DNA of 43,598 bases, taken from an uncultured Desulfobacteraceae bacterium. Its GTDB lineage: Bacteria > Desulfobacterota > Desulfobacteria > Desulfobacterales > Desulfobacteraceae. The notes below the pieces were generated by a model that saw only the letters and a list, made by a program, of their open reading frames with translations, did no database searches and was not told the origin of the DNA. Positions 15,773-23,976 of the stretch are shown piece by piece. The translations under genes and the position numbers were made by a program. Positions within the stretch are counted from its first letter, which is position 1; every line of letters starts with the position of its first letter. The stretch covers positions 1 to 43,598 of the forward strand of contig CAJWHT010000023.1 of assembly GCA_913041495.1 (NCBI GenBank). The letters run 5' to 3'.

Positions 15773-18721
15773 CTACAGCATGTCCCGAAGATACCGGCCG
15801 GTATGGCTGCGGTCATCTTTGGCCACCTTTTCCGGTGCCCCTGCCGCCACCACTTCACCGCCGCTGCTGCCCCCTTCGGGTCCGATATCGATAACCCAGT
15901 CCGCGGTTTTCACCACATCCAGGTTATGTTCGATGATCACCACGGTGTTTCCGGCGTCCGTGAGGCGCTGGAGTACGTTCAGGAGCATCCGCACATCCTG
16001 GAAATGAAGGCCGGTGGTGGGTTCGTCCAGAATATACAGGGTTTCTCCGGTATCCCGCTTGGCCAGTTCCCGGGCCAGCTTGATACGCTGGGCTTCACCG
16101 CCGGAAAGGGTGGTGGCGGCCTGCCCCAGCTTGATGTAGGAAAGGCCCACATCCACCAGGGTGTCCAGGATATGGGTGATCTTGGGATGGCTCTCGAAAA
16201 GCTCCCGGGCCTGGATCACCGACAGATCCAGGACATCGGCAATGGAATGATCCTTGTAGCGGATCTCCAGGGTTGCCTTGTTAAAGCGTTTGCCCTTGCA
16301 GACTTCACAGGGCACGAAGACATCGGCCAGAAAGTGCATCTCCACCTTGATATAGCCGTCCCCCTTGCAGGCTTCGCAGCGTCCCCCCTTGACGTTAAAT
16401 GAATAGCGCCCCTTTTTGTACCCCCGGGCCTGGGATTCGGGCAGCATGGCGAAAAAATCCCGGATATGATCAAAAACCTTGGTATAGGTGGCCGGGTTGG
16501 AACGGGGGGTCCGGCCGATGGGTTTCTGGTCGATGTTGATCACCTTGTTGATGTGGGAGAGCCCGGTAATTTCCTTGTGCTTGCCCACGCTCATCTGGGA
16601 CCCGTTCAGCGTTACGGCCAGGGCCGGATACAGGATCTGGTTGATCAAAGTGGATTTACCCGCTCCGGAAACCCCGGTGACCGCGGAGAGCAGGCCCACC
16701 GGAATCTTTGCTGTGAGATTTTTAAGGTTGTTTTCCGTGGCCTTTTTGATGGTGATCCACTTGTTTCCCTTGGACTTGGGGGTCCGGCGCTGTTCAGGCA
16801 CTTCTATGGTTTCCCTGCCGGTTAAAAACTTGCCTGTGACGGACGCCGGATTATTCCGGATCTCCTCCGGGGTGCCCTGGGCCACGATCTGCCCGCCCAG
16901 ATGGCCGGCTCCCGGACCGATATCCACGATCCAGTCGGATTCCTCCATGGTTTCCTGGTCATGCTCAACGATGAGCAGGGTGTTACCGATGTCCCGCAGG
17001 TGCTTCAGGGTAGACAGCAGCTTGATGTTGTCCCGCTGGTGGAGGCCGATGGAGGGTTCATCCAGGATGTACAGCACCCCCGTAAGTTCCGAACCCACCT
17101 GGGAGGCCAGGCGAATCCGCTGGGATTCCCCGCCGGACAAAGTGGGGCCGGAACGGTCCAGGGAGAGGTAGTCCAGGCCGACATTGACCAGGAACCCCAG
17201 GCGGTCGGAGATTTCCTTCAGCAGTTCATCTGCGATGAGCCGTTTGTTTCCCGTGAGATTCAGCCCCGTTGAAAAGGCATAGGCATCCTTGACGGTCATC
17301 TCCGTGACATCAATGATGGACCGGCCGTCTATTTTTACGTGGAGGATCTCTTCTCTCAGCCGGCGCCCCTTGCAGGCCGGGCAGGTGGCTGCGGTCATGA
17401 AATTTGAGTAATACCGTTTCTGGTGTTCGGACTGGGTATTCTGGTACCGCCGCATCAGGGTATGAATCAGGCCTTCATGGGTCCGGGTGAACTCCCCCTG
17501 GATCTTGGCGGAGTTCCAGTTGACGGTCATCTGTTTTGTACGGGACCCGTAAAGCAGCAGATCCCGGTCTTTTTTCGGTAGATCCTTCCAGGGTTTGTCA
17601 AAATTAATGCCCCATTGTTCTTCCATGGCCTTAAGCTGACTGGCCCCCCAAGAGTTGTCGTTCCGGAACCTTGGCTTTTTGATGAAATAATTCTTCCAGG
17701 GGACAACGGCACCGTCACGGATGCTAAGGGAGGGATCGGGCACCACCTTTTCCGGATCCATGGCCAGCAGGGTGCCAATACCGTTGCAGTCCGGGCACAT
17801 GCCCAAAGGGGAGTTAAAGGAAAAAATCTGCGGGGTGAGTTCGGGGTAGGCAATGCCGCAGCAGGACCTGGCCTCACTCATCTTCAGGTCTTCCCGTCCC
17901 ATCATATGGACGATGAGCTGACCATTTCCCAGTTTCAGTGCGGCTTCCACGGAATCGGTGAGCCGCTCCTCGAACTTGCCGCCCCCCTTTACCACCAGAC
18001 GGTCGATGACCACCTCGATGTGGTGCTTTTTATTTTTGGCCAGGCTCTGGACATTTTCCAGATCCTGGACAACACCGTCCACGCGGACCCGGGCATAGCC
18101 TTCTTTTTTGAGTTCCTCCAGCCGCTCCCGGTGCTCCCCTTTGCGGTTTTCCACGATGGGGGCCAGGATCAGGATCTTGGAGCCCCGGGGCAGGTCCATA
18201 ATCTGGGTGACCATGGCCTGGGCATGCCCCCGGCCGACTTTGCTCCCGCACTTGTAGCAGTACTGGGTGCCCACCCGGGCAAATAGTACCCGGAGATAGT
18301 CGTAGATTTCCGTAATGGTGCCCACGGTGGACCTGGGGTTTTTGGAGGCCGCCTTCTGTTCGATGGCAATGGTGGGGGAAAGCCCCCGGATGGTATCGTA
18401 CCTGGGCTTCTCCATCTGCCCGATAAACTGCCGGGCATAGGAGGACAGGGATTCCACATACCGCCGCTGGCCCTCGGCAAAGATGGTGTCAAAGGCCAGG
18501 CTGGACTTGCCTGATCCGGAAACCCCGGTCACCACCACCAGGCGTTTCTTGGGAATTTCCACATCTATATTTTTAAGGTTATGCTCTTTGGCCCCCCGGA
18601 CAATAATCCGGTCCAGCTCTTTGGTCCGGCTCTGATCCGGCAGGGGACTTAAGGGTACCAGGGGGGTGTCGTCTTCCAGTATATCATTTATATCGGCGGC
18701 AGCGCCAGGCGTGTGTTTCAT
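15773..18721 (-). CDS. uvrA: Excinuclease ABC subunit A
   Basis: About 982 residues, slightly longer than the usual ~940 because of an acidic N-terminal extension of ~35 residues. It is the damage-recognition ATPase of nucleotide-excision repair. Two ABC units are visible: Walker A GVSGSGKSS and GVSGAGKST, signatures LSGGESQRIRLA and LSGGEAQRIKLA, Walker B ILDEPSIGLHQRD and ILDEPTTGLHFQD. The C-terminal zinc finger is intact (CEACKGDGY with CEVCKGKR). The first zinc site is degenerate, reading SCCG rather than CxxCG before SFNSPLGMCPDC. Starts at 18727 and 18721 are both possible; the second has better spacing to AGGA. It is transcribed alone. Confidence 0.97.
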   Translation of the reverse strand: MKHTPGAAADINDILEDDTPLVPLSPLPDQSRTKELDRIIVRGAKEHNLKNIDVEIPKKRLVVVTGVSGSGKSSLAFDTIFAEGQRRYVESLSSYARQFIGQMEKPRYDTIRGLSPTIAIEQKAASKNPRSTVGTITEIYDYLRVLFARVGTQYCYKCGSKVGRGHAQAMVTQIMDLPRGSKILILAPIVENRKGEHRERLEELKKEGYARVRVDGVVQDLENVQSLAKNKKHHIEVVIDRLVVKGGGKFEERLTDSVEAALKLGNGQLIVHMMGREDLKMSEARSCCGIAYPELTPQIFSFNSPLGMCPDCNGIGTLLAMDPEKVVPDPSLSIRDGAVVPWKNYFIKKPRFRNDNSWGASQLKAMEEQWGINFDKPWKDLPKKDRDLLLYGSRTKQMTVNWNSAKIQGEFTRTHEGLIHTLMRRYQNTQSEHQKRYYSNFMTAATCPACKGRRLREEILHVKIDGRSIIDVTEMTVKDAYAFSTGLNLTGNKRLIADELLKEISDRLGFLVNVGLDYLSLDRSGPTLSGGESQRIRLASQVGSELTGVLYILDEPSIGLHQRDNIKLLSTLKHLRDIGNTLLIVEHDQETMEESDWIVDIGPGAGHLGGQIVAQGTPEEIRNNPASVTGKFLTGRETIEVPEQRRTPKSKGNKWITIKKATENNLKNLTAKIPVGLLSAVTGVSGAGKSTLINQILYPALAVTLNGSQMSVGKHKEITGLSHINKVINIDQKPIGRTPRSNPATYTKVFDHIRDFFAMLPESQARGYKKGRYSFNVKGGRCEACKGDGYIKVEMHFLADVFVPCEVCKGKRFNKATLEIRYKDHSIADVLDLSVIQARELFESHPKITHILDTLVDVGLSYIKLGQAATTLSGGEAQRIKLARELAKRDTGETLYILDEPTTGLHFQDVRMLLNVLQRLTDAGNTVVIIEHNLDVVKTADWVIDIGPEGGSSGGEVVAAGAPEKVAKDDRSHTGRYLRDML

Positions 18722-18841
18722 GGTCATCCTAATGGGGTCAGGTCGTTAACATATCACCCCACAACCATAATCACCCGGGGGCAAAAGTAAAGATTTGAAA
18801 CTGGTGAGGCCTCGGTTCATTTTGTCTCTTCCGCCATTATC

Positions 18842-18858
18842 ATTTGCCAAAAGCAAAT
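18842..18858. repeat. Short inverted repeat in the uvrA/phosphatase divergent promoter region
   Basis: ATTTGC (18842-18847) and GCAAAT (18853-18858) form a perfect 6-bp dyad separated by CAAAA, in the AT-rich gap between divergent uvrA and the acid phosphatase gene. It could be an operator. No LexA box (CTGT-N8-ACAG type) was seen by eye. Confidence 0.35.
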
Positions 18859-18917
18859 CTTAGCTTTAGGCTGAAAAAATCATATTTTCCAAAACAACCT
18901 TAGATACAGAGGGCACC

Positions 18918-19754
18918 ATGAAACCAATTAAAGGACGTTTACTGATTACGGCATTAATTGTCTTTTCATTTGCATTGACAGTCCCCGCCAGGGCGGAAGA
19001 CTTTACAACGGTTGACCTGAACGCGGAACAGGTCCTTGCCCTGTCATGGGTTCAAAACTCGGCCGAATTCAAAGCCCTTGCCTTCCAGGCCTTCAACATC
19101 GCAAGGCTTCGATGGGATATGGATAAAGGGGGAGGCAAAAAATGCGTGGTGGTGGATGTGGATGAAACCATCATTGACAACAGTGCATTCAATGCGGGCT
19201 TCATCGGCAAAGATTTCGGCTACGGCAGCTCCCGGTGGAAAGAGTGGTGCAGCGCTGAATCAGCCATTGCCATCCCCGGGGCCGGGGCCTTCCTGAATCA
19301 TGTGGCCGATACCGGCGGAGAGATCTTTTATGTCACCAACAGGAAAGCCCAGCCGGAGAAAGGCTTGGACCTCACGGAAGTGACCATGAACAATTTAAAA
19401 AAACTCGGATTTCCCCAGGTGGATAAAAAACACATGATGTTTCGCACGGGGTCTTCCATGAAAGGCGAAAGACGCACACGCATAACCGATATGGGGTATA
19501 GAATCGTTTTGTTGATGGGTGACAACCTTGCAGACTTCGATGATGCCTTTGACGCGGAGACCATGCAGGAAAGGGATGCGGCGGTGAAGTCCAACCGGGA
19601 CAAATTCGGAGACCGGTTTATTGTATTGCCCAACCCCATTTACGGGAACTGGGAAGGGGCCATCTACGGCGGTGGGGACTGGTATAAGAAATCACCGAAA
19701 GAAAAATCAGATTTAAGAATTAAAACCCTGAGAAAATTTCAATTTTCCAAATGA
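18918..19754 (+). CDS. Secreted HAD-family class C acid phosphatase / 5'-nucleotidase (e(P4)-like)
   Basis: The protein has 278 residues with a signal peptide (about 1-26, ending PARAED). The HAD motif I is VVDVDETIID (nucleophile Asp near residue 79), followed by the SRWKEWCS segment and motif II FYVTNRK. Motif III/IV is LLMGDNLADFDDAF, and the GNWEGAIYGG C-terminal motif is typical of class C acid phosphatases. These hydrolyse phosphomonoesters, including nucleotides, in the periplasm. Unlike Haemophilus e(P4) there is no lipobox cysteine, so the protein is probably soluble or otherwise retained. The gene appears to have its own promoter. Confidence 0.92.
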   Translation: MKPIKGRLLITALIVFSFALTVPARAEDFTTVDLNAEQVLALSWVQNSAEFKALAFQAFNIARLRWDMDKGGGKKCVVVDVDETIIDNSAFNAGFIGKDFGYGSSRWKEWCSAESAIAIPGAGAFLNHVADTGGEIFYVTNRKAQPEKGLDLTEVTMNNLKKLGFPQVDKKHMMFRTGSSMKGERRTRITDMGYRIVLLMGDNLADFDDAFDAETMQERDAAVKSNRDKFGDRFIVLPNPIYGNWEGAIYGGGDWYKKSPKEKSDLRIKTLRKFQFSK

Positions 19755-19840
19755 TTTTTCTCCTCAAGGTTTTCCGCGCCGGTTGGTGATTCCGCTGCGG
19801 ATATGATATGATTTCCCGAACATTTAACCCAAAGGAAGCC

Positions 19841-20767
19841 ATGTCAAAATATACATCACCCTGGAAAAGCCCCGGGAAAAAAAGCCAGCAACGTTCCTCC
19901 TCCAGGCAGTCCCACCCCTTTTTGGCCCAGGACCCCAAAGCTGTGGTGGGCCAGTACCACGACCTTGCCGTGGAGAACCATTCGGATTACGGCGTCTACC
20001 TGAGTTTCGGCCGGGACCGGGTGCTGCTGCCCAACAAATACGTGCCCGAAGGCCTTGGGGTGGGAGAAGAGATCCGGGTCTTCGTGTACACGGATTCCGA
20101 AGACCGGCCCGTGGCCACCACCCTCAAACCCGCCGGGGTGGTGGGGGATATCGTGGCCCTGAAAGTCAGGGATACGGCCGCGTTTGGTATTTTCATGGAC
20201 TGGGGTCTTGAAAAGGACCTGCTGGTGCCCCGCAGCGAGCAGGAAACCCGGATGGAGCCGGGGGAAATCCATCTGGTTAAAATCTGCCTGGATACCTCCT
20301 CCCACAGGATTTACGGGTCCACTTTAATGAAAAATTTCTGTACGGATACCCCCCAGGACCTTGAACCGGGGCAGTCCGTGGATATTCTCATCCTCCGCAC
20401 CAGTCCCATAGGCTATACCGCCGTCATCAACCGGGCATGCACGGGCATGCTATACAGGAACGAAACCTTCGAAGATCTGGCCATCGGGGATCAACGCCGG
20501 GGCTACGTCACCCAGATCCGGAAAGACGGTAAAATCGACCTCACCCTGAAACGCCCGGGGTATGCCTCGGTGGAAGGTTCGGCCCTTAAAATCCTGGAAA
20601 CCCTGGAGGCCGCCGGTGGATTCATCCCCTGCCATGACAAGAGCAGCCCGGATGACATTCAGGCCGCCTTTTCCATGAGCAAAAAAGAATTCAAACGGGC
20701 CGTGGGCAGCCTCTACAAACAGGGGCGCATCACCCTGCACAAAAATGAAGGGATCCGGCTGAAGTAG
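19841..20767 (+). CDS. S1-domain RNA-binding protein (CvfB-like)
   Basis: The protein has 308 residues. After a basic, disordered N-terminus there are successive S1-like barrels: about 40-95 (LAVENHSDYGVYLSFGRDRVLLP), 100-165 (VRDTAAFGIFMDWGLEKDLLVP) and 180-240 (SPIGYTAVINRACTGMLYRNE). A C-terminal winged helix follows (DDIQAAFSMSKKEFKRAVGSLYKQGRI). This order matches CvfB/YitL family proteins, which bind RNA and affect virulence or stress genes in Firmicutes; the role here is unknown. The ATG at 19841 was preferred to 19808 because AAAGGAAG lies just upstream. Confidence 0.9.
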   Translation: MSKYTSPWKSPGKKSQQRSSSRQSHPFLAQDPKAVVGQYHDLAVENHSDYGVYLSFGRDRVLLPNKYVPEGLGVGEEIRVFVYTDSEDRPVATTLKPAGVVGDIVALKVRDTAAFGIFMDWGLEKDLLVPRSEQETRMEPGEIHLVKICLDTSSHRIYGSTLMKNFCTDTPQDLEPGQSVDILILRTSPIGYTAVINRACTGMLYRNETFEDLAIGDQRRGYVTQIRKDGKIDLTLKRPGYASVEGSALKILETLEAAGGFIPCHDKSSPDDIQAAFSMSKKEFKRAVGSLYKQGRITLHKNEGIRLK

Positions 20768-20814
20768 ATTGTTACCACTGGCTTGTAATTATGTCCGGCT
20801 CCAGAGAAATCTCC

Positions 20815-20844
20815 TTGCGGCGGGAACGGATTTTCCGCTATACT
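20815..20844 (+). promoter_or_regulatory. Candidate promoter and overlapping dyad upstream of the MarR gene
   Basis: TTGCGG (20815-20820), an 18-base spacer and TATACT (20839-20844) form a plausible sigma-70 promoter about 40 bases before the marR ATG. The spacer contains the dyad GCGGGAA/TTTCCGC with one mismatch, which could serve as an operator for autoregulation. Confidence 0.4.
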
Positions 20845-20885
20845 GACCGCCATTTAACATTAGAAGACATAAAGGCAGGCCCGGT

Positions 20886-21407
20886 ATGGAAGAAAATATC
20901 AGTATGCAGATCATGATGCGGTTGCGTCAGATCATCCAGGAGATGTCCCGGCACTCCAAGCAGCTCCAGGAAAAGTACAAGATCACCCTGCCCCAGCTCA
21001 TCTGCCTGAAAGAAGTGGCCAGCCACGGTCCCATAGCCATCGGCGCCCTGACCAAAATTGTCTTTATCAACAACAGCACGGTCACCGGTATCATCGACCG
21101 CCTGGAAAAACGGGACCTTGTCCGCAGGGTCAGGATCAGCCAGGACCGCCGTCAGGTGCACGTGGAAATCACCGAAGAAGGGTTGAAGTTCGTTGAAGAT
21201 GCCCCCACCCCCATCCACCACCAGTTTATCGATAAGCTGGAGCGGATGAAAAAAGAAGATGTCTCCATGATCCTCTGGGGCCTTGAATTACTGGTGGATA
21301 TGCTGGGGAATCCCGATACGTCGGCAGCACCAAGTATGCCCCCAAAACATGTGATGCACCCGCAGGAGGGCCTTGTGGATCCCAACGGAGAAATTTACAG
21401 GCCCTAA
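20886..21407 (+). CDS. MarR-family transcriptional regulator
   Basis: The protein has 173 residues. The winged helix-turn-helix is clear: ITLPQLICLKEVASHGP, IAIGALTKIVFINNSTVTGIIDRLEKRDLV, then the wing RRVRISQDRRQVHVEITEEG. Terminal helices form the dimer interface, and a ~30-residue proline-rich C-terminal extension is unusual for the family. It lies directly upstream of the SAM-methyltransferase/MttB-like operon and its dyad-rich leader, so it is the obvious candidate regulator of that operon. That is inference from position. The ligand is unknown. Confidence 0.92.
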   Translation: MEENISMQIMMRLRQIIQEMSRHSKQLQEKYKITLPQLICLKEVASHGPIAIGALTKIVFINNSTVTGIIDRLEKRDLVRRVRISQDRRQVHVEITEEGLKFVEDAPTPIHHQFIDKLERMKKEDVSMILWGLELLVDMLGNPDTSAAPSMPPKHVMHPQEGLVDPNGEIYRP

Positions 21408-21409
21408 TT

Positions 21410-21431
21410 TGAGGTTTTCCTCAGCATTTTT
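21410..21431 (+). terminator. Weak intrinsic terminator after the MarR gene
   Basis: TGAGG (21410-21414) pairs with CCTCA (21419-21423) across a TTTT loop, followed by GCA and five T residues ending at 21431. The stem has only five pairs, so termination would be partial. Confidence 0.4.
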
Positions 21432-21506
21432 CACCCCCGCATCAAAAACACCCTAAAACCAATACTACCACTGGATTAGAAAATCTTTAGATTTCAATTT
21501 CATATA

Positions 21507-21521
21507 CTAACATATCGTTAG
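21507..21521. promoter_or_regulatory. Candidate operator dyad CTAAC-N5-GTTAG
   Basis: A perfect 5-bp inverted repeat with a five-base centre lies about 25 bases upstream of the predicted -35 box. Its size fits MarR-type operators. No second copy was seen in the marR promoter, so the match to MarR is speculative. Confidence 0.4.
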
Positions 21522-21546
21522 AATTTCCTGACCTCAAAATTCGGCC

Positions 21547-21575
21547 TTGACATGTACCCTACCCGGTGGTACTTT
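21547..21575 (+). promoter_or_regulatory. Sigma-70 promoter with internal dyad for the methyltransferase operon
   Basis: A consensus TTGACA -35 box (21547-21552) is followed after 17 bases by TACTTT (21570-21575). The spacer contains the inverted repeat GTACC (21554-21558) / GGTAC (21568-21572), which overlaps the -10 box. A protein bound there would block transcription, as expected for a MarR repressor. Confidence 0.6.
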
Positions 21576-21590
21576 TGCATCAGAATATTT

Positions 21591-21613
21591 TGTATAGAAA
21601 ATATTTCTGTACA
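21591..21613. promoter_or_regulatory. 23-bp near-perfect dyad downstream of the promoter
   Basis: The half-sites TGTATAGAAA (21591-21600) and TTTCTGTACA (21604-21613) flank a three-base centre; all ten pairs match except one (T/G). It lies at about +10 to +30 relative to the predicted start, so it is either a roadblock operator or an RNA hairpin. It is AT-rich and lacks a T-run, so it is not a terminator. Confidence 0.55.
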
Positions 21614-21635
21614 TAAATGTTATGCTAACACTTCT

Positions 21636-21737
21636 TTAATGCCAATTTAATATCTGCGGCACCGGCGTCCTGCCGGTATGCCTGGCAGCAGATATTCTCC
21701 AGTCCGGAGTCCTCGTCCGGATTTCCAGGGGCATTAA
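21636..21737 (+). ncRNA. Candidate structured leader RNA (multi-branch fold) of the methyltransferase operon
   Basis: Four stems nest without conflict. P1 is TTAATGCC (21636-21643) with GGCATTAA (21730-21737). P2 is AATATCTGC (21649-21657) with GCAGATATT (21688-21696), enclosing hairpin P2b, ACCGGC (21661-21666) with GCCGGT (21672-21677), loop GTCCT. P3 is TCCGGA (21703-21708) with TCCGGA (21716-21721), loop GTCCTCG. P1 closes a three-way junction and ends 10 bases before the Shine-Dalgarno. An alternative hairpin, CTCC (21697-21700) with GGAG (21706-21709), would compete with P3. The two loops share GTCCT. It matches no riboswitch class I can name; the cobalamin class looks unlikely because of its small size and the absence of a B12 box. 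Confidence 0.6.
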
Positions 21738-21760
21738 CTAATAATTTAAGGAGAAAAGAT

Positions 21761-22522
21761 ATGAAACCATTTTCATTTGTTTTACCAAAGGTGGATAAAG
21801 CGGATCAGGGCAAGGAAAAAATCATTGTAACTTACAAGGGCAAGACCAGGGAACTGGTCACCCACGATTACCCGGAAATATATAAGATCCCGGGGCTTTA
21901 TGAGAACCTCTTCTACGATACCCTGGACTGCCAGTCTCCCAAGGTGGTCTGCGGCCTGTTAGGGGATGCCTTATCCCAGACCGACGACGCCCCGGATAAA
22001 CTGGTGGCTCTGGATGTGGGGGCCGGTAACGGGATGGTGGGGGAGGAACTCCTGGAAATCGGCGCCCAAAAGGTACTCGGCGTAGACATCATACCGGAAG
22101 CGGCGGAAGCGGCAGAACGGGACCGTCCCGGTGTATACGACGCGTATTACGTGGAAGACCTGACAGAACTGCCGGAAAAGGTGGAGGATGAAATCACCTG
22201 TGAAGGCCCCAACTGCCTGTCCATCGTGGCCGCCCTGGGCTTTGACGACATTCCACCCGATGCCTTTGCCACCGGATATAACCTGATCTCCGACGACGGC
22301 TGGATTGCCTTCAATATCAAAGATGAATTCCTTCAGAAAAACCACCCGTCAGGGTTTGCCTCACTGATCGACCGGATGGTAGACGAGGATATCATGGATA
22401 TAATTGACAAAAAACGCTACCAGCACCGGCTCTGTCTTGACGGCACCCCCCTGAACTACTATGCGGTGGTTGGAAAAAAACAGGCGGATATTTCAGACCG
22501 GATGCTCCGGGAATTTCAATAG
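21761..22522 (+). CDS. Class I SAM-dependent methyltransferase-like protein
   Basis: The protein has 253 residues. Near residues 80-105 is the Rossmann motif I of SAM methyltransferases (LDVGAGNGMVGEELLEIGA, then VLGVDI with the acidic residue ending strand 2). It is followed by DAYYVEDLTELPE and a motif IV-like CLSIVAALGFDDIP. The N-terminal ~75 residues (YKGKTRELVTHDYPEIYKIPGLYE) resemble a substrate-binding cap. The acceptor is unknown. It is the first gene of a two-gene operon: 11 bases separate it from the MttB-like gene. A SAM enzyme paired with a corrinoid methyltransferase homologue is unusual. AAGGAG precedes the ATG. Confidence 0.85.
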   Translation: MKPFSFVLPKVDKADQGKEKIIVTYKGKTRELVTHDYPEIYKIPGLYENLFYDTLDCQSPKVVCGLLGDALSQTDDAPDKLVALDVGAGNGMVGEELLEIGAQKVLGVDIIPEAAEAAERDRPGVYDAYYVEDLTELPEKVEDEITCEGPNCLSIVAALGFDDIPPDAFATGYNLISDDGWIAFNIKDEFLQKNHPSGFASLIDRMVDEDIMDIIDKKRYQHRLCLDGTPLNYYAVVGKKQADISDRMLREFQ

Positions 22523-22533
22523 GGAGGACAGCA

Positions 22534-23952
22534 ATGATAGAGAATATAGAAACCTTTCAGCCGCGAATGACGGTATTCACGAAAGAACAGACCATGGCCA
22601 TCCACGGGGCCGCCCTTTCCATTCTTGAGAAAACCGGATTCAAGATGGAGCATGAGGGGGTTCTGGAAATGCTGCTGGACAACGGCTGCACCCTGGAGAC
22701 CAATGGCCGGGTGACCATGCCCGAAAACCTGGTGGAAGACGCCATCCTCTCCGCACCGAAACGGTTTGATGTCTATGATCAGACCGGCGACTTGACCATG
22801 CCCCTGGAAGGGGAGAACTTTTTCTTCGGTACCGGATCGGATACCATCTTCACCCGCGATCTTGAGACCAACGAACGGCGGCGCACCCGCCTTTCCGACA
22901 CCGGCAATTTTGCCCGGCTTGTGGATGCCCTGGATCATCTGGATTTTTCCATGTCCATGGGCAACCCGGAGGATGTGGACATTGAAGATATCTACGTGCG
23001 GGTCTTTGAAGAAATGGTGGAGAATTCAAACAAACCCATCTGCTTTATTGCGGACAGCGGCAAGGATATCCGGCAGATCCACAAGATTGCCTGCGAGGTC
23101 GTGGGCGGCGAAGCGGAATTGAGGAAAAAACCCTTCCTGTTCAACTACTCGGAGGCCATCAGCCCCATGCTCTATCCTGAAAATGTCATGGACAAGCTGG
23201 TCTTCTGTGCTGAAAAAGAGATCCCCATCTGCCTGCCCTCGGGCTGTAACGCCGGCGGCGGCGGACCGGTCACCCTGGCAGGGGCCATGGCCCAGGGGAT
23301 CGCGGAAAACCTGATCGGCCTGGTGATCCACCAGCTGGCCAATAAGGGTGCCCCCTTCCTGTTCGCTCCCAACGTCTCGGTGCTGGATATGAAGCACACC
23401 GTGGTATCATACGGGGCCACGGAATGGAGCCTGACCCAGGCGGCCTTTGCCGACATGCGGGACCAGCTTTACAATATCCCCATCTGGTCCTTTGCCGGCT
23501 CCACGGATGCCAAAGAAATCGACGCCCAGGCCGGCGCCGAAGCCATGCTGTCCATCATTACTTCCCTGCTTTCTCGGTGCAACGTCATCCACGACGTGGG
23601 ATACATGGAATCCGGCCATACATCGAGTCTTGAACTCCTGACCCTGGCGGACGAACTCATCGCCATGGCCAAGTATTTTGCCCGGGGTATCCCCATTAAT
23701 CAGCAGACCCTGGCCCTGGATGTCATCGACCGGATCGCAAAGGCCGACAACAATGCCATTTTTCTAAGCGACCCCCATACCTTTGCCCATTTCCGCCAGG
23801 CCCATCTCCTGCCGGAACTCATGGACAGGGCCCGGTTCGAAACCTGGGAAAAGGAAGGCAGCCAGGACATGTTCGATCGCTGTAATGAAAAGGCAAAGCA
23901 CCTGCTTGCCACCCATAAGGTGGAAAAAACACGGCCCTCTAAAGCAGCCTGA
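22534..23952 (+). CDS. MttB-family (trimethylamine methyltransferase-like) protein, non-pyrrolysine
   Basis: The protein has 472 residues with the MttB-family TIM-barrel pattern: TMAIHGAALSILEKTGFKME at the N-terminus, FFFGTGSDTIFTRDLET, CLPSGCNAGGGGPVTLAGA, and the late motif STDAKEIDAQAGAEAM (about residue 330). Classical MttB carries pyrrolysine at an in-frame amber codon; here the frame has none, so it belongs to the wider COG5598 group. Characterised members demethylate quaternary amines such as glycine betaine, proline betaine or carnitine using a corrinoid protein. No corrinoid-protein gene lies in this operon, so it may share the one at 30732-31364. GGGAGG precedes the ATG. Confidence 0.88.
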   Translation: MIENIETFQPRMTVFTKEQTMAIHGAALSILEKTGFKMEHEGVLEMLLDNGCTLETNGRVTMPENLVEDAILSAPKRFDVYDQTGDLTMPLEGENFFFGTGSDTIFTRDLETNERRRTRLSDTGNFARLVDALDHLDFSMSMGNPEDVDIEDIYVRVFEEMVENSNKPICFIADSGKDIRQIHKIACEVVGGEAELRKKPFLFNYSEAISPMLYPENVMDKLVFCAEKEIPICLPSGCNAGGGGPVTLAGAMAQGIAENLIGLVIHQLANKGAPFLFAPNVSVLDMKHTVVSYGATEWSLTQAAFADMRDQLYNIPIWSFAGSTDAKEIDAQAGAEAMLSIITSLLSRCNVIHDVGYMESGHTSSLELLTLADELIAMAKYFARGIPINQQTLALDVIDRIAKADNNAIFLSDPHTFAHFRQAHLLPELMDRARFETWEKEGSQDMFDRCNEKAKHLLATHKVEKTRPSKAA

Positions 23953-23960
23953 TCCCTGAT

Positions 23961-23976
23961 TGTTCAGGCCTGAACA
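23961..23976. repeat. 16-bp perfect palindrome between convergent genes
   Basis: TGTTCAGGCCTGAACA spans the stop codon of the GATase/SIS gene and lies nine bases after the MttB-like stop. As RNA it can form a six-pair stem with a GGCC loop, with a seven-T run about ten bases further on the plus strand. It may contribute to termination of both operons. Confidence 0.4.

Larger units (their letters stand above)
21408..21760 (+). promoter_or_regulatory. 353-base regulatory region before the methyltransferase operon
   Basis: This gene-free stretch holds, in order, a weak terminator, the dyad CTAAC/GTTAG (21507-21521), a sigma-70 promoter (21547-21575) with an internal dyad, a 23-bp near-perfect dyad (21591-21613), and a multi-branched RNA fold (21636-21737). 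A strong Shine-Dalgarno (AAGGAG, 21748-21753) follows. It is AT-rich compared with flanking coding sequence until the RNA fold, which is GC-rich. These elements are listed separately below. Confidence 0.8.
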
